In this document: in pieces, positions 55,736 to 64,000 of the stretch
How the letters are laid out: the number at the start of each line of letters is the position of its first letter
Position numbering within the stretch: position 1 is the first letter of the stretch
DNA from: Uloborus plumipes
Taxonomy: Eukaryota > Arthropoda > Arachnida > Araneae > Uloboridae
Assembly (NCBI GenBank): GCA_038373865.1
Contig: JAXGGA010001119.1
Span: forward strand, 104,609-168,608
Reading direction: 5' to 3'
DNA: 64,000 bases
The notes under the pieces: model-generated
Told to the model about the DNA's origin: nothing
Database searches by the model: none
The model's input: the letters and a program-made list of their open reading frames with translations, nothing else
Program-made: the position numbers and the translations under genes

Positions 55736-56261
55736 CTGTTTTCAATACAGTAGACCATCGTTTTATGTGGGGTTACGTTCTACGAAAATATTGCGTAAAT
55801 AAAAACCGAGTTAATTAAGACTTAGTAGCAGAAAAAAAGGGCTGGGCCCCAAAGATTTGAAAAAAAAAAAAAAAAAAAACCCTCTTCATATCGTAGAGCC
55901 GTCTCGAAAACGACTCTAACGATTTTGATAAAATTTTGTATTTAGATAAAGTTTTAGTTCATGAGTTCATCTACATCGGCGTTTTTCTGTAAAAGCGCGA
56001 GTTTTCACAAAAAATGCCGTTTTTTGTGCCTTCATTAAAAGTTTGAGAAGCTTTCTTTCGCCATTTTCATTACGATTACTATCATTGTTACTGTTTCATA
56101 GCAACCATAACAATGGATTTCATATTTAATCACAACAGCGTAAATTTAAAGTTTTATGGTATTTGGCGAACGAAATTTGGCAACACGTAAGAATTGTTAT
56201 TGTTTTTGAAGTGTTAAAGCCAAGGAGATAAAAGAGGAGGAGCTAAATCTGTGCTATCTAA
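55736..56261. repeat. Dispersed repeat pieces
   Basis: CAGTAGACCATCGTTTTATG (about 55748) is a lone pogo-group-like end. A poly-A tract at 55860-55880. 55905-56230 matches 49370-49625 and, inverted, 46320-46470. Confidence 0.45.
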
Positions 56262-56806
56262 AAGTGACAACGAATTCTCACCGCCACCAGAGGACACTAC
56301 TTACCAAACCCTCCCTATTTCCTAAAGGAATCAATGTGTATAATACTGAATCTGTCATCTTTTTAAATGCTGCTATGGGTAAGAAAATATTTTTTTTTTC
56401 GACTGGATTTTGGTGTAAATCTTCGATTGACATTATGAATTAAATATGATTTTCATCCCACGAAAATAGGTGCCGTATTCTTTGAGAAATAGGTTTAATC
56501 GAATGCACTTATCAACTTGCCAAATCTGACAGAATCTGTCATTTTTTAAAGACTGCTGTTGGCAAGAATATTTTTTTAATTGGAATTTTGCTCAAACCAT
56601 CGATTAACATTATGAACTAAATATCAAAAATATATTTAAACTAATAATTATTTTGTCTACTAACTATATTTAATTGATAACAAAATTAAATACTGACATA
56701 ATTAATTTTTTGCCACATGCTTAATTTATCAACAATTTAGAGAACTGATTTTCAGCAAAAATAACATCGTACAATGCAAAGAAAATGTCGCATACAGTCG
56801 CATATA

Positions 56807-58229
56807 CACTGCTCGACATTGAAAATGCAACACCAAGAAGGAGTGGTCAGATTTTCATGCAAATTTTACCGTAGACGCACGTCACTGAGTTATGCAAATG
56901 ATATGAAATGCGCAGCTCTCCGACGCACGTGAAGTGAGATATAAGAGAATGAAGTTGAAAAGTGGGCTATGTTCATGTTGGTTTTTCTGCCAGACTAATT
57001 ATCGGAGAAATTTGGTTTTTGTCTCGAAGGATACGTGTGATAGGAGGAAATGCCACGCCGTCCTCAACGAAGACACTTCCAGCATATAGACGACTTTACA
57101 AGGGGTATGGTGATCGGACTGAGAAGAGGAGGTTGGTCCATACGTCAAATTGCAGCTGATACCCACATGGATGCAAGCACTGTGCATCGGCTGTGTCGGA
57201 GATGGTTGGAAAGAGGAAATGTAGCCACATTGAGGGGTGCAGGTGCAGCCAGAGTGACGTCAGACCGCTTGGATCGACGGATTCACCGACAAGCTGTGGC
57301 GGACCCGCAAGTCACTTGTACGTCGATTCTGCAGCACGTGCAAGGTACCCTGGATGTCCCTGTGTCGACCAGAACCATTTCCTGTCGACTGGTTGCACGT
57401 GGCCTGCAATCACGGCGCCCGATAAGAAGACTGCCATTGACCTCACAGCACAGACTCCAACGTTTGGAATGGTGCCGGACCAGAGCGACGTGGATGGCAG
57501 AATGGCAAACCGTAGTGTTGTTCTCAGATGAATCCCGCTTCTGTTTGTCCAGCGATAGTCATCGCATACGTGTGTGGCGTCGACGTGGAGAAAGATCGAA
57601 TCCGGCAGTAACTGTGGAACGCCCCACAGCGCGACAACGTGGCATAATGGTTTGGGGCGCTATTGCATACAATTCCGTATCACCTCTAGTTCGTATTCGG
57701 GGCACTATGACGGCCCAACGATATGAAGATAATGTACTGCGGCCGGTGGCAATCCCCTACCTTCAGGGTCTGCCAAATGCAATTTTTCAACAGGATAACG
57801 CCCGGCCTCACAGTGCTCGAATCAGCCAACATGCTCTACGAGGTGTACAGATGCTTTCCTGGCCACCATACTCTCCTGACTTGTCACCAATCGAACATGT
57901 GTGGGACGTGATTGGACGCCGTTTGCAGAACCTGCCACTGCCTCGTTCAGAGGACGAACTGTGGCAAATGGTTAAAAGGGAATGGAGTGCCATCCCTCAG
58001 GACACCATCCGCAGGCTTATTGACTCCATGCCTGAACGTGTTTCTTCGTGCATCGCTGTCCGCGGTGGTCCTACTTCTTACTGAGCCGACGCCGTCCTCG
58101 CTCTAAATTTTGCTTATTTATTTTGAAATAAATATCACTTATTGTTCCATGCTGTCTCTGTCTTCTTACCAAATTTCATCAATTTCTGACCACTCCTTCT
58201 TGGTGTTGCATTTTCAATGTCGAGTAGTG
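56807..58229 (+). mobile_element. Tc1-like DNA transposon, copy 3 (1423 bp)
   Basis: Ends CACTGCTCGACATTGAAAAT and inverse, TA at 56805-56806 and 58230-58231. Three bp longer than copies 1 and 2 through an in-frame GTT duplication in the transposase. Confidence 0.94.
57050..58084 (+). CDS. Tc1-like transposase, full length (344 aa)
   Basis: Open from ATG to TGA without interruption and nearly identical to 5641-6672. Domain order is as there: paired helix-turn-helix region (about residues 12-125), then the catalytic domain with D in FSDESRF (about residue 160), D in FQQDNARPH (about 249) and E in SPIEHVWD (about 282), 32 residues after the second D. It retains SPDLSPIEH, the version expected in the family. 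The one oddity is an extra residue just before the first catalytic D (TVVLFSDES against TVVFSDES), from a GTT duplication at about 57518; it lengthens the strand that carries the catalytic aspartate. It may be the best candidate for an active copy, or slightly impaired by that insertion. Confidence 0.93.
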   Translation: MPRRPQRRHFQHIDDFTRGMVIGLRRGGWSIRQIAADTHMDASTVHRLCRRWLERGNVATLRGAGAARVTSDRLDRRIHRQAVADPQVTCTSILQHVQGTLDVPVSTRTISCRLVARGLQSRRPIRRLPLTSQHRLQRLEWCRTRATWMAEWQTVVLFSDESRFCLSSDSHRIRVWRRRGERSNPAVTVERPTARQRGIMVWGAIAYNSVSPLVRIRGTMTAQRYEDNVLRPVAIPYLQGLPNAIFQQDNARPHSARISQHALRGVQMLSWPPYSPDLSPIEHVWDVIGRRLQNLPLPRSEDELWQMVKREWSAIPQDTIRRLIDSMPERVSSCIAVRGGPTSY

Positions 58230-58504
58230 TATGTCAAATTTGGCAAGTTACTAGATGCGGTCGATTAAACATCTTTCTTAAAAAATACGGCAATACACCA
58301 ATATCCAATTGAAAGAAAAATATTTTCTTTCCCATAGCAGCATTTAAAAAGATGACAGATTCAGTATCATTTACATTGATTCCTTTAGGAAATAGGGAGG
58401 GTTTGGTAAGTAGTGTCCTCTGGCGGCGGTGAGAATTCGTTGCCACTTTCAAACTAACGCATCCGTAGAACATTTCTCTCCTTCTTTCTACTCTGTGGTT
58501 AAAG

Positions 58505-58918
58505 CAGCGTCTCCTAAATACTAAATGCCTGCAACTTTCTGGTTTTTAGCACAGAGCAAAATTTCGTCCTTGGTTCACGATACACTGCCATCTACCGAAG
58601 TTCTTAGAGAAAGATAAATTAACGATTGGTTCATTTCTAAATTTAAATTTAAAAAACAACCAATCAAAAAAATTAATTCGAATATTGTTTGGATTCATCG
58701 CAAATAGCTGCAAAATGCCCTTGGTTCACAAAGCACTGCCATCTACCGGAGTTCTTCGAGAAATTGACAATTGGTTCATTTCTGAATTTAAATTTAAAAA
58801 TTAACCAATCAAAAAATAACAACGGCATTATCGGATTGCCCCAAGGTGCGCTTAAAGTGGAACCAACGATGACCGTAGCAAAGCAAATGTACCAGGCACT
58901 TAGTATTTAGGAGGCGTT
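58505..58918. mobile_element. MITE family TAAC, copy 2 (414 bp), TSD GGTTAAAG
   Basis: Same ends and internal direct repeats as 17085-17497. GGTTAAAG at 58497-58504 and 58919-58926. In both copies the base that begins the TSD is G, so the duplication is 7 or 8 bp. Confidence 0.87.
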
Positions 58919-58956
58919 GGTTAAAGAGGCCGATCAAAATAAAGTTATTGTGGCGT

Positions 58957-59245
58957 GATTTTCATTTCATTTCATTTGGTGCCGAAGGCGCGGGAGGGGT
59001 TGATGAGAATGGATGCAGAGTCCCTATTCTCCAGTACGCATTTGGTTTCAGTTGGTTTTAACTTTCACTTCACTTCACACTCCATTGTCTCCCCGTACAT
59101 ACCACGACTCCTGGTTTGACTGGGATGGGGCCCTGAAGAGCGCTTTGTTCTTTTTGAACCAGACCAAGGGCGGAGCAAACCCTTGGCCCAGCCACTGCCT
59201 GCTTCGAGTCGGCAGTGGCCCAGCACCCCCACGGTGCGCATCGTT
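58957..59245 (-). mobile_element. SINE-D copy 4 (head missing)
   Basis: Tail side begins (ATTTC)3 and GGTGCCGAAGGCGCGGGAGG, and the body runs to the CCCTTGGCCCAGC part. The tRNA head is replaced by a CAGCCACTGCCTGCTTCGAG stretch. The (GAAAT)n tail on the minus strand is best seen here. Confidence 0.65.
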
Positions 59246-59750
59246 TAAATAAGGTTGTGATGATTATGTCTCGTCCAAATAAGGTTGTGTTTTTTAAAAT
59301 AAATTACAACTGTTTTAAATGCGTAATTACAATTAAGGGCTTAAAAATGCTTTTCAAATTTATCTAAATAAGTACTTTGAACTTTAGAAAGAAACACGAT
59401 TTTACAAACCTCTTTTTTTTAACCGAGCACTGAGTTACTAATTTGAGGAATGGTGACGGTGTGAAATAATTTGAAATGTTTTTAAAAGTGTCTACTATCT
59501 AACATAATAGTTAAGATTTATCAAAAAGTCAAGTCGTATTCATACTCTTTTTGACAAAGCGAATTTTACTTATGCGAGGGTCTTAGGTCTTCGAACCGAG
59601 TCAAGACTTCAGCGCATAATTGGTTTAACTTTTCACGCTTTTGTTGGTGGCGAACTCAAGGTCGTTTGTATTGCTTCTAGGTGGTGGCGTATAAACTCAA
59701 CGTAAATTATACCAAAAAACAACGAATCACGTCCACTTACATGTGAATAC
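59246..59750. other. No gene recognised
   Basis: 59280-59430 is a partial inverted relative of composite repeat part A (AATTACAACTGTTTT, AAGCAT..). The rest is unassigned. Confidence 0.4.
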
Positions 59751-60430
59751 TAGTGAAGTGCCGGATCGGGAAAAATGCAGATCCGCGGATACGGATACAG
59801 ATACGGATCATTAGTGTCGAGATTCGCGGATACGGATATCAGGCACATCACTAAATATAAATATTCAGATAGAAATAATGAAAGAAACATTAAATTGTAA
59901 ATATATAGTATAATAATTATATGATAAAAACAACAACAGTGGTTTAAGAATGCATTTACTATTTGGGACTTCAGTTTACGCCGATGGAAAATATCGAATA
60001 TCTATCAAAATATCTGATACATATCAAAATATTTTCGAAATGTTCATAATATTTTCGAACCCTGGTTTCGTCTAATGTTAAAACTAACTGCACATTTTAT
60101 TAAAATAATTATTTCAATTAAAATATCATGGAAATTAAAATTTCAATCTCATTATAAATAATTTAATTAATATTGAACACATTTGTACTTAATTCACTTT
60201 ACATTAGTACTTAATTCATGCCTTTACAACATAAAAAATTTCATTTTTGGAAATTAATAGTATTTAATTGTTATCTATTTAAAAATTTCAGAAGAAAAAA
60301 ATAAATTAAAAAAAATAAAGATGCAAAAGATCCGTTTGAGATCCGCCAAAAAAGAAACGAATCCGGATCCGGATCTTTTTTTTCTTGCGGAGCTCCACGG
60401 ATACGGACACGGATATCCGGCACATCACTA
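59751..60430. mobile_element. hAT-type element with GGATACGGAT repeats (680 bp)
   Basis: TAGTGAAGTGCCGGATC at the left and CCGGCACATCACTA at the right. Flanks GTGAATAC (59743-59750) and GCGAATAT (60431-60438) agree at 6 of 8. Subterminal repeats of GCGGATACGGATA type occur at both ends and may be transposase-binding sites. No coding frame. Confidence 0.72.
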
Positions 60431-60439
60431 GCGAATATA

Positions 60440-60945
60440 TTAAATTTCCTAATCGAAAGGGGGGAGGGATTCCCTGATCCCCCTATCTATCGGGCCTGGG
60501 TGAACCTCTTATCATCTTATAAGCAACTCTTCCCTTTTCTCAAACTTCAAAACATGATTACATAATCATTCTGATCCTGATTTGCGCTTCTTGTCCGGCG
60601 ATCTATTTATAGCCTGGCAAAAAGGGGGTCGGGGTGGAACCAGGGGTACCGGGTCAGCCCCAACTCCATCCGGCGGAAAGTATTTTTAGAACAACGCGAC
60701 TCCCCTCTCCGGAACACATCTTCTCGCCTTTTTGTCTCCATTCATTAGAGAGCGGTATCGATTAAAAATGGCGGATCAGTTTTCTTAGAGACCAATGCCT
60801 GATGCAGAATTTCGCGGACTTTCGTTAGTCGGGTTACATTTTCCGTTCAGACTTGTACGGATGATCGGGATGTACGGATAATCGGAAGACAGTTCTGGTA
60901 ACCGATAAAGAGCTGGAAATGAGCTCTCTATCCGCAGTGGGTCAC
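60440..60945. other. No gene recognised
   Basis: Contains GC-richer stretches (60600-60730) without a supported frame. Confidence 0.35.
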
Positions 60946-61237
60946 CAGGGGCGCCCCGAACTAAAATTTTTGGGAGTTGGAAAATTATCAATTTGCCGAA
61001 TGAAGTTCCAATTCTACCGAATGATAAAGTGCAAGTATGCACACATGTCGTACATGCTTAACATTTAATGAGAAAAAACATTAGGCCCTATAAAAAAAAT
61101 AAAAATTAAAACTGATAAATAATCTCAATGTTGTAATTTTTTCTTCTAATTACCGAATCGTCAGTAAAATTTGCCAAATAGGGAAATTTTTGGGAGGTCA
61201 CAGTAACCTCCCGTGACCACCCATCTGGGAGCTCCTG
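60946..61237. mobile_element. hAT-type MITE (292 bp), uninterrupted copy
   Basis: CAGGGGCGCCCCGAACTAAA and TGGGAGCTCCTG ends; flanks TGGGTCAC (60938-60945) and TGGGCCAC (61238-61245), 7 of 8. Empty-site counterpart of 54125-55487. Confidence 0.78.
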
Positions 61238-61245
61238 TGGGCCAC

Positions 61246-62250
61246 AGACGACAAAATCAAAAACTTGGAATTGGCTATACGTCGTCCAAGAGTGGTTTCA
61301 GGGGCGGATATAGAAACAGTTTTTGGGAGGGGAACCGAGGAGTAAAAAGTGCCCCTATTATATTTCTCTATGTATTAAAAAAAGGAAACTCAAAGATATT
61401 GTGAAAGGATGTTTGTGGCTGGCCTGCGTCCAGGCGGCCCCATAAGGCCTACAGACTTGAAACTTGGTACAAAATTGGTTTGAGTCCTGTAGATTTGCAC
61501 CTCGGAGCCATTTTTCTTAATTTCAGATTAGTTTTTTTTAATTAATTTTTTAAGCATAAATTTCACACACTTCACCATATCAGGGAGCAAAAAAAATCCC
61601 CCCACCCCCTAATGTTTTATATTGTTGGAAAGAATTTTTTTTTCAAAAAAAGATGTTTGTTCCATTTCTCTCCGTTAATTATAATAGGAAATAGAAGTGA
61701 TTCTAATTTCGCCATTTTTCAAGGCTCACCTAGAGCTAAATTATATTACATTCAACCATACTGCTCCCAAACTCTTTCAACAAGGTCGTGTTCGAACAGC
61801 AAAACCGGTGACTCTTTACTTTGTTTATTGCTTGCCTTTATTCAACAAAATATACACGATTGCTTTTATCGTATATTTTCTTTAGTTTCTTTTTAACATT
61901 TAAGAAAAGTTGTCATTATTCTTACGGTATTTCATTTTGTTTACATGATTTCATATGAATTACGTTACGTGTTTGAGTTATTTTTTTCTGCGAGGGAAAG
62001 GAACTGGATTTTCTCTTTGGGCTAAATAATTTACTATGTTTTTTAATAAAAAAATATATTTTTCATTTCTCTTGCCAGGATGTGTGTGTGTGGGGGGGGG
62101 GTCTCTTTTATTTATTTGGCGAATTATTTTAAATTCTAAACGACTGTGCTTTTAAAGGGTATGTGAGCATTTTAGTTAAAGGAAATAATTATTTTACATC
62201 AAATTGGGGGGAGGGGCATTATTTTCTTTTTCAACGGGGACGCCGTATTC
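61246..62250. other. No gene recognised
   Basis: AT-rich with poly-A, poly-G and GT runs (about 62084-62100). No paired ends found. Confidence 0.4.
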
Positions 62251-62385
62251 GGTGGCATATAGTCGATTTGACTCCAAACCACCAGAAGCAGGTTGGTGAT
62301 CGAGCAGCCGATGGCGGTGAGGTAGTCGCCGCAGTCAACGAAGGGGGGTTGGTAAGCGAAGCGAGCAGGTGGTAGAGCCCCCTAG
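62251..62385 (+). repeat. 3' end of a larger Helitron
   Basis: TTGGTAAGCGAAGCGAGCAG, then GTGGTAGAGCCCCCTAG followed by T. GC-rich end with CTAG|T and an AGCGAAGCGAG stretch, as commonly seen at Helitron termini. Its 5' end was not found. Confidence 0.5.
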
Positions 62386-62547
62386 TTTTCTAAAAAGATA
62401 AGTTCTCACGAGATTCCTTTAAAATGTTTTCAAAAACCCCTTCAAACCTTAAAACCATTCAATCTACTACAAATATTACATACTAATTTACTTCGAATCT
62501 AGTGTCAAAATATCTTTTTCAAAACTATGCGTTAAGCCTATTAAATA

Positions 62548-62708
62548 TACTGTCGGCCCTGCTTAAACGTATACTGTCGGCTCAAGAAATATTATTCGAT
62601 TAAGCGGGGATCTTTAGCATTGCATCTATGGCATGGATTCCGGGATGTTTTATTCGTATAAGCGGGGTATTCGTTTATCCGTTACCCAATTAAGCGGGGA
62701 TGACAGTA
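62548..62708. mobile_element. Pogo-like MITE (161 bp), TA-flanked
   Basis: TACTGTCGGCCCTGCTTAA and (inverted) TACTGTCATCCCCGCTTAA; TA at 62546-62547 and 62709-62710. ATTAAGCGGGGAT words recur three times inside. Confidence 0.65.
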
Positions 62709-62740
62709 TATCAATACTAATCCTTAAATAATCTATAAAA

Positions 62741-63827
62741 CTAGCTGTCGTGGCCGTCACGAAACTTTCTTCTATATCTATCTTATGAATTCCGGTTACA
62801 AAATAAAATACGTACTCGCCCGAGTAATTGGAGACAGCTCCAATTTCCTAATTATCGTAATAACCCTGCAAATGCAGAATCAATGAGCGAAATTGGAAAT
62901 CATTGCAAAAGTCTTGTTTAGATAAATTGCAAACATTTTATTTGTTAGTAAAAAGAAATTGGCAACAGTTAAAAATTTCAAATCATTGAAAGTTTTCAGC
63001 TGTTTTGATAATTAAATAGCGTGAAAGCGATTTTTTAATGACTTAATTTTTCGCATTGTTGACTAAGCGCAAAAATCACCCCACCCTCCCCCTGGGGCGA
63101 TTGGCGCCAAAATTTAATCGATGCTTGCTTTCATATTGGGTTAGTGTTATTCCAAATTTCATTCAAATCGCAGCAATATTTCCCGAGATACAGTAGGTGC
63201 AATGACAAAATAAGCACTTTTGATTGCTCCACCCCCCTTTGAGATATTGACACACAAATTGAATCAGCACCTGTACTCAATAGGGTCTACCTATGGACCA
63301 ATTTTCGTTTGATTCCGCCGGTTACTTTCTGAGATATAGCAGTCACCCCCGCGCAGAACATGTGCGATTGCTCCACCCCCCTTCGAGATATTGACAAACA
63401 AATTGAATCAGCACCTGTACTCAGTAGGGTCTACATATGGACCAATTTTCGTTTGATTCCGCCGGTTACTTCCTGAGATATAGCAATCACCCCCGCGCAG
63501 AACACGTGCGATTGCTCCACCCCCCTTGGAGGAATTCGCTAAAAAAAGTCAGGTGCACCAGTTCACATGGTGGTACATATGTGCAAAAATTTTTGTTCGA
63601 TTTCATTCAGTAGTATTTGCTCTAGCGCGGCCACAAAAACTGGTCACACACATACAGACTCACACACACACAGACACACACACAGACACACAGACAGACA
63701 GACATTTTCCAAAAATGGTCGAAATGGACTCAGAGCACCTCAAAACGTGCAAATCCGTCAAAATTCGACATTCGAAAATTTTCACGAAACCAATACTTTC
63801 TTCTATATATTAGATATAGAAGAAAGT
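62741..63827 (-). mobile_element. HL1 copy F (1087 bp, two units)
   Basis: CTAG 62741-62744 with the TCGTGGCCGTCACGA hairpin; two minisatellite intervals; (CACA)n/CAGACA microsatellite at about 63647-63702; hairpin end ACTTTCTTCTATATCTAATA at 63827. Confidence 0.85.
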
Positions 63828-63886
63828 AAAAATGGTATAATAAAATATGGTATTACTTAGGGAAAACATTGTCATAATGATTAACA

Positions 63887-64000
63887 CTAGCTGTCGTGGC
63901 CGTCACGAAACTTTCTTCTATATCTATCTTATGAATTCCGGTTACAAAATAAAATACGTACTCGCCCGAGTAATTGGAGACAGCTACAATTTCCCAATTA
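63887..64000 (-). mobile_element. HL1 copy G, cut by the window edge
   Basis: CTAG 63887-63890, hairpin, GATATAGAAGAAAGT word and tail as in copy F, in the same orientation, 60 bp from it. Confidence 0.8.

Larger units (their letters stand above)
56262..58452. mobile_element. Inverted-repeat element hosting Tc1 copy 3
   Basis: AAAGTGACAACGAATTCTCA and about 140 further bases recur inverted at 58300-58452 (TGAGAATTCGTTGCCACTTT), including ACCAAACCCTCCCTATTTCC and CTTTAGGAA. Tc1 copy 3 lies between. TSD not identified; boundaries approximate. Confidence 0.6.

Overview
This is an AT-rich eukaryotic window without bacterial gene organisation. The tRNA-derived SINEs, Tc1-like transposons, hAT and MULE MITEs, Helitron-type elements, a CR1-like LINE and a Ty3/gypsy-type LTR element together point to an arthropod. 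A spider or other arachnid seems most likely to me, but that is a judgement from the repeat types. No rRNA, CRISPR array or bacterial operon is present, and no ordinary tRNA gene is evident; every tRNA-like sequence seen is a SINE head.

Only one piece looks like a conserved host gene: a 161-bp exon at 33583-33743 (minus strand). It encodes an LDL-receptor class A domain and has a textbook acceptor and donor. Almost everything else is mobile DNA, often nested.

Layout. 1-2097: 5' half of a minus-strand LTR retrotransposon (LTR, PBS, gag, zinc knuckle, start of protease; pol lies outside). 3438-5067: two head-to-tail copies of a Helitron/Helentron-like element (family HL1) with internal 144-bp tandem repeats. 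5496-6915: Tc1 copy 1 with an intact transposase. 7505-9830: decayed second Tc1-like gene split by a hAT dimer. 10-16 kb: SINE, hAT and MITE remnants. 16-18.5 kb: MITEs with visible target-site duplications (TSDs). 19168-20881, 21937-23260, 31837-32976 and 36485-40980: four TA-flanked elements, each built around its own repeated word; the second is inserted in a CR1-like LINE. 24.5-28 kb: pogo-like elements carrying a SINE and Helitron-like pieces. 29.3-31.3 kb: long-TIR element and Helitron. 33-36.3 kb: host exon, composite repeat and a 222-bp-arm near-perfect hairpin. 36.5-41 kb: element G4 containing Tc1 copy 2, which has five stops. 41.4-48.2 kb: two more HL1 copies and a four-level nest (composite repeat, SINE, hAT, Helitron). 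49.6-51.7 kb: second copy of the composite repeat and a MULE-type MITE with a 10-bp TSD. 53.5-64 kb: more MITEs, Tc1 copy 3 (intact), and three minus-strand HL1 copies.

Functionally, the two intact Tc1 transposases could mobilise the family's ends, including those of the dead copy. Most other elements carry no coding capacity and would depend on enzymes encoded elsewhere. Terminal inverted repeats (TIRs), TSDs and empty sites were read by eye; divergence values and database matches were not computed.
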